Assembly: GCA_036395755.1 (NCBI GenBank) | Contig: DASWCZ010000023.1 | Coordinates: 62,001-126,000 of the forward strand | Length of the DNA: 64,000 nucleotides | Source of the DNA: Gp7-AA6 sp036395755 | GTDB lineage: Bacteria; Acidobacteriota; Thermoanaerobaculia; UBA5066; Gp7-AA6 | Reading direction: 5' to 3' | Part shown: positions 42,767 through 50,560 of the stretch, in pieces | Layout: each line of letters starts with the position of its first letter | Position numbering within the stretch: the first letter of the stretch is position 1 | Program-made: the position numbers and the translations under genes | The notes under the pieces: model-generated | Database searches by the model: none | What the model was told of the DNA's origin: nothing | What the model saw: only the letters and a program-made list of their open reading frames with translations

Positions 42767-44040
42767 ACCGGCAGCGGGAAGGCCGCGCAGAGCTCCGAGA
42801 CCGTCGACCGAACCTCGCGCTGCACGGCGGCGTCGCCGCGCGAGTCGAGAATTCGCGCGATGGAATCGCCGATCGTCTCCATCTCGGCTGTTCCCATCCC
42901 GCGGGTGGTGACGGTCGGAGTCCCGACGCGGATACCGGACGCGACGAGCGGCGGCCGAGTGTCGAAGGGGATCGTGTTCTTATTCACGGTCAGGCCGACT
43001 GCTTCGAGCATCTTCTCTGCTTCCTTGCCGGACAGGCCGGCCGCGCCGACGTCCACCAGCATCAGGTGGTTGTCGGTCCCGCCCGAGACAAGCCGCAAAC
43101 CGCGGGACACGAGCCGCCCCGCGAGTGCTTTCGCGTTCTCGACGATCCGCCTCTGATACTCGGCGAACTCGGGCGTCGCGGCCTCGGCGAATGCGACCGC
43201 TTTCGCCGCGATGACATGCTCGAGAGGACCCCCCTGCACGCCGGGGAAGACTTTCCGGTCGAGATCCTTTGCGCGATCCGCCTTGGTCAGCACGAAGCCG
43301 CCGCGTGGTCCTCGGATCGTTTTGTGAGTCGTCGACGTGACGTAAGGCGCATGGGGGATCGGTGACATGTGGAGGCCGGCGATGATGGGCCCCGCGATGT
43401 GCGCGATGTCGGCCATGAAGACAGCGCCGCTCTCCTGCGCGATCTCGGCGAAGCGGCGGAAGTCGATTTCGCGTGGATAGGCAGAAGCGCCCGCGATGAT
43501 GATGCCCGGGCGATGCTCGCGCGCGAGCGCCGCGAGCTCGTCGTAGTCGATCCGCTCGTCCTCGCGCCGGACGCCATACGCGACGACCTTGTACTCGAAG
43601 CCCGAATAAGAGAGCGGGTGGCCGTGCGTCAGGTGCCCCCCGTGGGAGAGGTTCATTCCGAGGATCGTGTCTCCTGGCTTCAGGACCGTCATGTAGACGG
43701 CCATATTCGCCTGGGATCCGGAGTGCGGCTGGACGTTCGCGTGCTCTGCGCCAAACAGCTTCTTGACCCGCTCGATCGCGATCGCCTCGATCTTGTCGAT
43801 GAACTCGCAGCCGCCGTAGTAGCGCCGGCCCGGATATCCCTCCGCGTACTTGTTCGTGAGGACGGAGCCTTGTGCTTCCCGCACCGCCCGGGAAACGAAG
43901 TTCTCCGAGGCGATGAGCTCGAGTCCGTCGTTCTGTCGCCGCTCCTCGTCGTGGATCCACTCCGCGACTTGCGGGTCGACGACGTCTAGGTCCCGGTCGA
44001 GAAACGCCGCGGCCGCCGCCGCGAGTGTCGTCGGGTTCAT
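42763..44040 (-). CDS. glyA: serine hydroxymethyltransferase
   Basis: 425 residues, PLP-dependent; converts serine and tetrahydrofolate to glycine and methylene-tetrahydrofolate. Signatures: ELIASENFVS, LTNKYAEGYPGRRYYGGCE, HSGSQANMAVY, HGGHLTHG, MADIAHIAGPI, the PLP lysine in TSTTHKTIRGPRGG, and GIRVGTPTVTTRGM. Full length. It lies in an operon with folC, dgt and accD, consistent with one-carbon supply for nucleotide synthesis. Confidence 0.97.
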   Translation of the reverse strand: MNPTTLAAAAAAFLDRDLDVVDPQVAEWIHDEERRQNDGLELIASENFVSRAVREAQGSVLTNKYAEGYPGRRYYGGCEFIDKIEAIAIERVKKLFGAEHANVQPHSGSQANMAVYMTVLKPGDTILGMNLSHGGHLTHGHPLSYSGFEYKVVAYGVRREDERIDYDELAALAREHRPGIIIAGASAYPREIDFRRFAEIAQESGAVFMADIAHIAGPIIAGLHMSPIPHAPYVTSTTHKTIRGPRGGFVLTKADRAKDLDRKVFPGVQGGPLEHVIAAKAVAFAEAATPEFAEYQRRIVENAKALAGRLVSRGLRLVSGGTDNHLMLVDVGAAGLSGKEAEKMLEAVGLTVNKNTIPFDTRPPLVASGIRVGTPTVTTRGMGTAEMETIGDSIARILDSRGDAAVQREVRSTVSELCAAFPLPV

Positions 44041-44065
44041 CAGGTTGCCTGCCTTTCCGAAGATC

Positions 44066-45340
44066 TCACTCGGTCACGAGCTCCCGATACTCCACGATGC
44101 AGTAGCTGTCGGTCATTCCGGCGATGTGATCCGCGATCGAACGGTAGAAACCAGGGTTGGTCTGGTAGTTGCGCTCGACTTCGGCTGGGACCTCCGGGAG
44201 AGGGACCTCGCGCAGGAACCGAACCCCGAGGTCCTGGTGCAACACTTCGAGAACGGAGTCCGGCAGCAGGCGCGGGTTCTCGCTGTACGCGCGATAGAGG
44301 CCGGTGATGACCCGCCGCGCGCGACCGTCGTGGCGCGAGACGGGGAACGAATGGATGACGTGGCGATACACGAACTGACGGAGCTCCGCGTAAAGGCTCT
44401 TGCCGCCGTCGGAGAAGCCGATGAGGTCACCCGGCAGCCTCGCTCTCCGCTCGGCGAACTGATCGGGCGTCGAAATTCCGCCGGCATCGATCCACCGCTC
44501 GATCCGCGAGCGCGAGGCCTCGACGAGATCGGACGTGAGCGTGGCGATCATGCCGCGGATGAGCGAAGCGCGGCGCACCGCCGGATCCGGGCCGCCGCCG
44601 CGGGCAGCGCGCGCAACCCGCGAGACCGCGAGCGCCTCGATGGCGTCCTCTCCGGCAAGCGCGATCCCGTCTTCGAGGTCGTGCGTCTGTTGCGCGATCT
44701 CGTCGCACCAGTTGACGACCTGGGCCTCGAGCGTGCCGCTCGACTCGAGCCGCAGCCCCTGGACGAAGTCGAGAGGGAACGGAAAATCGCGCCGCCACCC
44801 CGTATGCTTCAGGATCCCTTCGCGGACGTCGTCGGTCAGGTTCAATCCCGGCTCGTCGTAACGCCTCTCGAGGCGGTCGACGACCCGGACCGACTGGTAG
44901 TTGTGCTTGAACCGACCGGCTTCGGGATGACTCTTGCGCAGCAGATCGTCGAGGACGTTCTCCCCGGAATGGCCGAAAGGCGTGTGGCCGAGGTCGTGTC
45001 CGAGAGCGACGGCCTCGGTCAGGTCTTCGTTCAGGCCGAGCGCTCTGGCGGCGCTGCGGGCGATCTGCGACACCTCGATCGTGTGCGTCAGGCGCGTCCG
45101 GAAGTGGTCCCCTTCGAACGGGATGAAGACCTGGGTCTTGTGCTTCAAGCGCCGGAACGCTCGTGAGTGGATGATCCGGTCGCGGTCCCGGACGTACTGG
45201 GTGCGGAAGTCTTCCTCTTCGGCGGGAAGGGGCCCGCGGGGACGGGTCGCGCGCGCGCTGCGCGAGGCGTAGATCGCGAGCCGCTCGTCTTCCAGCCGCT
45301 CGAAACGTTCCCTGGTGAAAACCGATGTCGCGACCGTCAT
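44066..45340 (-). CDS. dgt: dGTP triphosphohydrolase-like HD protein
   Basis: 424 residues from ATG 45340 (MTVATSVFTRERFERLEDERLAIYA). HD-domain metal ligands are all present: RLTHTIEVSQIARSAA, ALGHDLGHTPFGHSGE, and the distal Asp in CDEIAQQTHDLEDGI. Also FRRLKHKTQVFIPFEGDHFRTRLTH and HTGWRRDFPF. This length is that of the shorter, non-enterobacterial dNTPase class. It hydrolyses dNTPs to nucleoside and triphosphate, controlling dNTP pools. The start overlaps the folC stop. Confidence 0.93.
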   Translation of the reverse strand: MTVATSVFTRERFERLEDERLAIYASRSARATRPRGPLPAEEEDFRTQYVRDRDRIIHSRAFRRLKHKTQVFIPFEGDHFRTRLTHTIEVSQIARSAARALGLNEDLTEAVALGHDLGHTPFGHSGENVLDDLLRKSHPEAGRFKHNYQSVRVVDRLERRYDEPGLNLTDDVREGILKHTGWRRDFPFPLDFVQGLRLESSGTLEAQVVNWCDEIAQQTHDLEDGIALAGEDAIEALAVSRVARAARGGGPDPAVRRASLIRGMIATLTSDLVEASRSRIERWIDAGGISTPDQFAERRARLPGDLIGFSDGGKSLYAELRQFVYRHVIHSFPVSRHDGRARRVITGLYRAYSENPRLLPDSVLEVLHQDLGVRFLREVPLPEVPAEVERNYQTNPGFYRSIADHIAGMTDSYCIVEYRELVTE

Positions 45341-46659
45341 TCGTCCTCGAGGCGTCGGGAGAGAAGCAGAGACCGCGTCTGCCCGACGAGGTAGAGCGAG
45401 CCCGCGACGATTATAGGGGCCGGATCCGGATCGCGCAGGAGATCCGAGAGGGCCGTTTCGACGCTCTTCGAGGCGACGGCGTTGCCGCCCGCCGCCGCCG
45501 TTCGCCGGACGAGCTCGTCGACGGTTGCGGCGCGCGGGGAGGGCGCGCGCACCAGCCGCACGCTCGACACCGCCGGAAAGAGGTGCGCTGCCATGCTCTC
45601 CACGTCCTTGTCCGCCATCGCGGCGAAGACGAGGCGGGCGCGACCCGCGAGGCCGGCGTCGTGGAGGAAGCCTGCGAGCGCGAGAGCGGCCTGCGGGTTG
45701 TGGCAGCCGTCCAGGACGACGGCGATGCCCCGGCAGGAGAGCTTCTCGAGCCGGCCCGGCCAGCGCGTGGCGGCGACCCCCCGCATGATGGCCGACGAAT
45801 CGATTCGAGGGAATACCGGCGACAGGAGCTCGGCCGCACGGGCGGCGAGCGCCGCGTTCGAGGCCTGGTGAGCTCCGGGGAGCGGCGTCTCGAGTGCGTA
45901 ATTCGCGATTGGCGTCGCGGCCCGCAAGCGCGTCCCTTCGAGAGACGTCTCGACCTGCGAGACCTCGACCTCTTTCACGGCCTCGTGCGCGATCGCACCG
46001 CACTCGCGCGCGGCCTCGACGAGCGCCTCGCGAGCCTCGGGCTCGCTTGGACCGACGAGGGCCGGACGGCCGCGGCGGAAGATCCCCGCCTTCTCCCGCG
46101 CGATCGAAGAAAGCGTCGGGCCGAGCTCGTCGGTGTGATCCAGGCCGATCGAGGTGACGACCGACAACCTCGCGGAAGCGACGTTGGTCGCGTCGAAGCG
46201 TCCACCGAGCCCGACTTCGACGAAAGCGAGATCGAGCCCGCGCCCCGCAAAAGCGACGAAAGCGGCGGCCGTCAGCGCTTCGAAATAGGTCGCGGGAATT
46301 TCCGGAGACGCTTCCGCGGCGCGGAGCACCGGCTCGAGCGCTCGGTCGAGCTCCCCGTCGGACAGGTCAGACTCGCACACCCGGATGCGTTCGTTGACCC
46401 GGATCAGGTGCGGCGACGTGTAGAGGCCTGCCCGCATCCCTGCAGCCGCGGCGATGGCGGAAAGGGTCGCTGCGACGGAGCCTTTGCCGTTCGTGCCCGC
46501 GACGAGCACGGCCGGGACCCGCCGCTCCGGACCGCCGAGGCGCTCGCAGAGAGCGTCGATCGCGGCGAGGCCGAGCTTCATGCCCCGGGGGAGGAGCGAC
46601 TCGAGGCGGGCTAAAGACGGGAAGGGGACGGAGGTCTTCCGGGCTAGGCTGCGCGCCAC
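45337..46659 (-). CDS. folC: bifunctional dihydrofolate/folylpolyglutamate synthase
   Basis: 440 residues from the GTG at 46659, which overlaps the accD end by 16 nt and gives the normal family N-terminus. Mur-ligase fold: P-loop LVAGTNGKGSVAA, SPHLIRVNERIRV, TYFEALTAAAFVAFA, GLGGRFDATN, SIGLDHTDELG and the C-terminal VVLDGCHNPQAALAL. It adds glutamates to folates and may make dihydrofolate. The frame stays open upstream through accD, but that part is shadow sequence. Confidence 0.93.
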   Translation of the reverse strand: MARSLARKTSVPFPSLARLESLLPRGMKLGLAAIDALCERLGGPERRVPAVLVAGTNGKGSVAATLSAIAAAAGMRAGLYTSPHLIRVNERIRVCESDLSDGELDRALEPVLRAAEASPEIPATYFEALTAAAFVAFAGRGLDLAFVEVGLGGRFDATNVASARLSVVTSIGLDHTDELGPTLSSIAREKAGIFRRGRPALVGPSEPEAREALVEAARECGAIAHEAVKEVEVSQVETSLEGTRLRAATPIANYALETPLPGAHQASNAALAARAAELLSPVFPRIDSSAIMRGVAATRWPGRLEKLSCRGIAVVLDGCHNPQAALALAGFLHDAGLAGRARLVFAAMADKDVESMAAHLFPAVSSVRLVRAPSPRAATVDELVRRTAAAGGNAVASKSVETALSDLLRDPDPAPIIVAGSLYLVGQTRSLLLSRRLEDE

Positions 46660-47489
46660 AAGAGCTCGAGACACCGCACGAGGGTTTCCTTCATCTCGGA
46701 GCGGTCCACGACGTAGTCGAGCATGCCGTGCTCGAGGAGAAACTCGGAGCGCTGGAACCCTTCGGGCAACGTCTGCCGGATCGTCTGCTCGATCACCCTC
46801 GGACCGGCGAAGCCGATGAGGGCGTTCGGCTCCGCGACGTTCACGTCCCCCAGCATGGCGTACGAGGCCGTGACCCCTCCGGTGGTCGGGTCCGCCATCA
46901 CGGAGATGTACGGGATCCGCGCTTCGGAAAGCCGGCTGAGCGCGGCGGAGATCTTGGCCATCTGCATCAACGAGAGGATTCCCTCCTGCATCCGCGCGCC
47001 GCCGGAAGTCGAGACGATGATGAGAGGCTTTCTCTCCGCGAGCGCGCGCTCCGCCGCCCGCGTCACCTTCTCCCCGACGACGGATCCCATCGAGCCGCCG
47101 AGGAAGAAGAACTCCATCGCCCCGATCAGCACGGGGATTCCTCCCATCGTGCCGGACCCGATCAAGATCGCCTCGGAGAGTCCGACGTTCTCCTCCGCGT
47201 TCTTCAGCCGGTCCCGGTAGCGCTTCGAGTCGCGGAATCTCAGGGCGTCGATCGAGCGGAGACCGCCTTCGAGCTCCACGTATTTCTCGTCGTCGAAGAG
47301 AATCCGGAGGCGCTCGGGCGCGGAGAGGCGAAAGTGATAACCGCACTTCGTGCAGATCTTGAAGTTCCGCGCCAGCTCCTTGTTGTAGAGAATCTCGCGG
47401 CAGCTCTCACACTTGACCCACAGCCCCTCCGGGACTTTGCTGCGCTTCTCGCGCGGCTCTTTGGGAGCGCGGTCTTTTCGGAACCACAT
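46644..47489 (-). CDS. accD: acetyl-CoA carboxylase carboxyltransferase subunit beta
   Basis: 281 residues. N-terminal Zn ribbon with four Cys (CESC...CTKCGYHFR), then the crotonase-like core: DALRFRDSKRYRDRL, AEENVGLSEAILIGSGTMGG, MEFFFLGGSMGSVVGEK, TSGGARMQEGILSLMQMAK and TGGVTASYAMLGDVNVAEPNALIGFAGPRVIEQT. Works with AccA to make malonyl-CoA. The accD-folC pair is a conserved bacterial arrangement. It begins 21 nt after the ABC ATPase gene. Confidence 0.97.
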   Translation of the reverse strand: MWFRKDRAPKEPREKRSKVPEGLWVKCESCREILYNKELARNFKICTKCGYHFRLSAPERLRILFDDEKYVELEGGLRSIDALRFRDSKRYRDRLKNAEENVGLSEAILIGSGTMGGIPVLIGAMEFFFLGGSMGSVVGEKVTRAAERALAERKPLIIVSTSGGARMQEGILSLMQMAKISAALSRLSEARIPYISVMADPTTGGVTASYAMLGDVNVAEPNALIGFAGPRVIEQTIRQTLPEGFQRSEFLLEHGMLDYVVDRSEMKETLVRCLELLWRAA

Positions 47490-47510
47490 GGCCGGACCGG
47501 ATATCGTATT

Positions 47511-48296
47511 TCAACGGGAGGGAGCGTAGGGAACGACCCTCCGCCGGCCTCGATCGTCCATCACGATCCGGCTTTCGACGCCAAAGGCCTCCCGCAGCCG
47601 ATCCGGGGTCAGTGTCTCCCCGGGAGAACCCTCCGCGAGCGCCCGCCCGGCGCGGAGGAGAACGACCCGGTCGGCGATCTCGCCCGCCAGGTCGATCTCG
47701 TGCGTCACGAGAAGAACGGTCGTCTCGCGCTCCGCGTGGGCGCGGGCGATCACCTCCAGGAACTCCAGCCGGTGCCTCGGATCGAGGCCGGACGTCGGCT
47801 CGTCCAGCAACCAGATCTCCGCCTCCTGCGCGAGGGCGCGAGCGAGAAAGATGCGGCGCGTCTCGCCCCCCGACAGCGCGGAGGCGTCCCTTTCCGCAAG
47901 CGCCTCGACATCGCAGGCTCGCATCGCCGCGAGCGCGCGGTCGCGGTCCTCCGCCGAGTCTGCCGAGAAGCCGCGGGCGTGAGGCGCCCGGCCCTGGAGA
48001 ACGAGGTCCAGGCACCGGATCGGAAAGACGAGCTCCGTCGACTGCGGCAGGTAAGCGATCCGCCGCGCTGTCGCCCGCCGCGGGAATCCGGCGAGCGGCC
48101 GTCCTTCGAGAGAGAGCTCGCCTCCGCCCACCGGTACGATCCGCGCGATCACCTTGAGGAAGGTGGACTTGCCCGACCCGTTCTCCCCCAGGAGCGCGAC
48201 GAGCTCGCCGCGGCCGATTGCTGCGTCCAGGCCGTCGAGTGCCGGCGTGGCGCCGTAGGCGGCGGACAGGCCGCGCGCTTCGAGGAGAGCGCTCAC
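47511..48296 (-). CDS. btuD: B12/iron-complex ABC transporter ATP-binding protein
   Basis: 261 residues from the GTG at 48296, overlapping the permease stop (GTGA). Walker A GENGSGKST, Q-loop YLPQ, signature LSGGETRRIFLARAL, Walker B IWLLDEPTSGLD, switch His in LLVTHEIDLAGEI. FecE/BtuD family. Together with the upstream permease and lipoprotein it forms a complete type II importer. Substrate is inferred from the binding protein. Confidence 0.9.
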   Translation of the reverse strand: MSALLEARGLSAAYGATPALDGLDAAIGRGELVALLGENGSGKSTFLKVIARIVPVGGGELSLEGRPLAGFPRRATARRIAYLPQSTELVFPIRCLDLVLQGRAPHARGFSADSAEDRDRALAAMRACDVEALAERDASALSGGETRRIFLARALAQEAEIWLLDEPTSGLDPRHRLEFLEVIARAHAERETTVLLVTHEIDLAGEIADRVVLLRAGRALAEGSPGETLTPDRLREAFGVESRIVMDDRGRRRVVPYAPSR

Positions 48297-49267
48297 GGAT
48301 TCCGCAGCAGCAGCCAGGCGAAGACGGGCGCCCCGATCGCCGCGGTGACGGCGCCGACGGGCAGCTCGGCGGGAGCAAACGCCGACCGCGAGACCGCGTC
48401 GGCCGCGACGAGCAGCGCCGCTCCGGCGATCGCGGAGACCGGGAGGAGCGCACGCTGGTCGTTTCCCACCACGGCGCGGGCGGCGTGCGGAACGAGCAGA
48501 CCGACGAAACCGATGATCCCCGCGAAAGCGACCGCGGCGCCCGTCAGGAGCGAGGAAGCGAGAAAGATGATGCGCTTGGAGCTCTCGACGTCGACCCCGA
48601 GAGCCGCCGCGTTCTCCTCTCCCACCGCGAAGAGGTTCAGCCTCCCCGCGAACGCGAGGAGAACGGTGAAGCCCGCCGCGCCGTAGGGAGCCAGAGCGAG
48701 AGCCTTGCCGGGGGTCGCGTCGGCGAGGCTTCCCATCATCCAGAACAGCATCGTTCGCGCGGTCTGGCCCGACGCGACCGAGAACACGGCCAGGAGAATT
48801 GCGGAGAAGAACGCGTTGGCGATCAGGCCCGCGAGCAGCAGGCGCTGCAGGTCGAGCCTTCCGCCCCTCCGAGCGAGCGCCGCGACGGCCACGGACGACG
48901 CGACGGCGCCTGCGAATGCCGCAGCCGGGGAGACGAGAGGTGACAGTCCGGCGAGGGCCGCGAACGCCGCGCCGGTCGCCGCGCCGCCCGAAATCCCGAG
49001 GAGAAACGGATCGGCCAGCGGATTTTTGAGAAGGGCCTGGAGCGCGGCCCCCGCGACCGCGAGACAGCATCCGACGAGAGCCGACAGCGCAACCCGCGGC
49101 GCGCGAAGCGAAGCGACCAGCCGCGCCGTTTCCCCGGCGGGACCAACGCCCGCTACCAGATCGGCCGGCGAAAGGTGGACGCCCCCCGCAAGCAGACCGA
49201 AAACGACTGCGATCGCGAGCAGACCGATCGCGGCCGCGAGACCGCCGGCGGCGCGCGTCGCCTTCAC
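48293..49267 (-). CDS. btuC: FecCD/BtuC-type ABC transporter permease
   Basis: 324 residues from the GTG at 49267 (VKATRAAGGLAAAIGLLA), overlapping the binding-protein stop. About ten membrane helices. Family signatures: LRAPRVALSALVGCCLAVAGAALQALLKNPLADPFLLGISGGA, FWMMGSLADA, LGVDVESSKRIIFLASSLLTGAAVAFAGIIGFVGLLVPHAAR (coupling loop) and PAELPVGAVTAAIGAPVFAWLL. It transports cobalamin or a related metal complex across the inner membrane. Confidence 0.93.
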   Translation of the reverse strand: MKATRAAGGLAAAIGLLAIAVVFGLLAGGVHLSPADLVAGVGPAGETARLVASLRAPRVALSALVGCCLAVAGAALQALLKNPLADPFLLGISGGAATGAAFAALAGLSPLVSPAAAFAGAVASSVAVAALARRGGRLDLQRLLLAGLIANAFFSAILLAVFSVASGQTARTMLFWMMGSLADATPGKALALAPYGAAGFTVLLAFAGRLNLFAVGEENAAALGVDVESSKRIIFLASSLLTGAAVAFAGIIGFVGLLVPHAARAVVGNDQRALLPVSAIAGAALLVAADAVSRSAFAPAELPVGAVTAAIGAPVFAWLLLRNP

Positions 49268-50175
49268 GGAGCTCTCCGGGCGTCTGCGCCATGAATCGCG
49301 CCTGCGAGCTCCTCGAGCGCTCCGAAAACACGCGGACCCGGCCGGGTCAGGACCGCGTCGTCCATCCACACGACGCGCGCACGCCGGATCGAGCCCCGGG
49401 AGAGCGCCCCCGTGGAGAGCGCGCGCTCGAACGCCGGACGCGTTGCCGAGGACACGGGGAGAACGAGGACCTCGACCGGCGCCGTCGACAGGTACTCCGC
49501 CGAAACGACCGGCCACCCGGGGCGTCCTTCGATCAGGTTCTCCGCACCGGCGTCGGAGAGGACTTCGTTCAAGAACGTTCCGCCGCCAGCGGCCTGCGGC
49601 GGCTCCGGCCAGACGAGCAGAATCGCCTTCGGACGGCGCGCTCGGGAGACCCGATCTCGGACCGACGCCCGCCGGCGCGAGAGGGAATCGGCGAGGCGAG
49701 CCGCCGCCCCGCGGCGCCCGAGGGCTTCACCGATCCGGCGAATGCTCTCGAGGACGGCATCGAGCGAGCCGGTCAAGAGGACGAGGACAGGGAGTCCCGC
49801 TGCGGCGAGCGCCGTGACCGGGCTGCGCGCATTGCCCTCCTGCGTCGCGAGAACGAGGTCCGGCCGGAGAGAGGCGACTTTTTCCGCGCTCACCTCGAGA
49901 CCGCCGACCCGCGGGATCGCGCGGGCCGCCGGCGGATAGTCGGAGTATTCCGACACGCCCACGAGGGATTCTCCGGCGCCGAGCGCGAAGACGATTTCCG
50001 TCAGGTTCGGAGCGAGAGAAACGACCCGGCGGGGAACCCGGGCCAGCCCGGATTTCGCGGCGCGCGACTCCGCGCGACACGCGAGGATCGCGGCCAGCGC
50101 CGCGAGGGGGAAGAGAAGTCGCCGGCGAAGGTGCCCCGGGGCGTCAGGTCGCGCGAGCAGCGATTCGCCGGTCAG
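49264..50175 (-). CDS. btuF: cobalamin-type substrate-binding lipoprotein, CTG start
   Basis: About 303 residues. The mature domain has RRVVSLAPNLTEIVFALGAGE, VSEYSDYPPAARAIPRVGG, LRPDLVLATQEGN and LVWPEPPQAAGGGTFLNEVL, typical of BtuF. Upstream of the first GTG (49962) the frame continues through a lipoprotein signal (RRRLLFPLAALAAILAC) with no ATG, GTG or TTG. The CTG at 50175 overlaps the previous stop (CTGA), matching the overlap habit of this genome, and is the most likely start. Lipid-anchored on the periplasmic side of the inner membrane or in the periplasm. No btuB receptor or B12 riboswitch is visible nearby. Confidence 0.82.
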   Translation of the reverse strand: MTGESLLARPDAPGHLRRRLLFPLAALAAILACRAESRAAKSGLARVPRRVVSLAPNLTEIVFALGAGESLVGVSEYSDYPPAARAIPRVGGLEVSAEKVASLRPDLVLATQEGNARSPVTALAAAGLPVLVLLTGSLDAVLESIRRIGEALGRRGAAARLADSLSRRRASVRDRVSRARRPKAILLVWPEPPQAAGGGTFLNEVLSDAGAENLIEGRPGWPVVSAEYLSTAPVEVLVLPVSSATRPAFERALSTGALSRGSIRRARVVWMDDAVLTRPGPRVFGALEELAGAIHGADARRAP

Positions 50176-50396
50176 CCGTGGGATTCGGCCTCTTCGAGAT
50201 CGTTCGGTATGCCGAGGCGCATGCAGGCGGCGTCGTACATCTGTCTCGCCGCCTTCTGAGCGTTCTGAAGCTCCGCAAGGCGGTCTTTGACTTTGGCCAG
50301 CTCCGCCTGGATCTCCGCTTCGGCGTCGCTGATTTCCTGCCGCGTCACCTCGAGCGTGTGTTCGTAAAACTTTCTCTGATCCTGGGACAGGTTCAT
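50172..50396 (-). CDS. small coiled-coil protein of unknown function
   Basis: 74 residues, ATG with a strong Shine-Dalgarno (AGGAGG, 9 nt upstream). Charged amphipathic helix throughout (LEVTRQEISDAEAEIQAELAKVKDRLAELQNAQ), no signal peptide. First gene of the reverse-strand run and coupled to btuF by a 4-base overlap. It might be a regulator or a structural helix; nothing specific can be said. Confidence 0.7.
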   Translation of the reverse strand: MNLSQDQRKFYEHTLEVTRQEISDAEAEIQAELAKVKDRLAELQNAQKAARQMYDAACMRLGIPNDLEEAESHG

Positions 50397-50462
50397 TCGT
50401 TTGTTCCTCCTGCTCGCGGGTGCTCCATCGTACCCGTGCGGCGAGGCTTCAATTCTGCCGCA

Positions 50463-50560
50463 TCACGGTCTGACGTCCACCGCCGTACGCCACGTATTTC
50501 ACGGCCGCTCTGCAGCCGAAAGAGAAATCTGTTCGTCGATGCCTCGGCCGAGAGAGGTCA
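50463..50560 (-). pseudogene. decayed duplicate of a TonB C-terminal domain
   Basis: Directly after the stop of the kinase-TonB gene, the reverse strand encodes GRGIDEQ..., an in-frame stop, then NTWRTAVDVRP and stop. The intact gene ends GGRNGIDTVV...KMWRTILVDVRP. The last 17 nt match at 15 positions. This looks like the remains of a tandem TonB-tail duplication with an internal deletion and a nonsense codon. Confidence 0.5.

Noticed and set aside
47511..47520. Separate promoter in the 21-nt gap between btuD and accD
   Set aside because: The gap is too short and has no -10/-35 pair; a common transcript is more likely.
50397..50462. B12 riboswitch upstream of the btu genes
   Set aside because: Only about 66 nt precede the decayed TonB tail and no B12-box sequence is visible.
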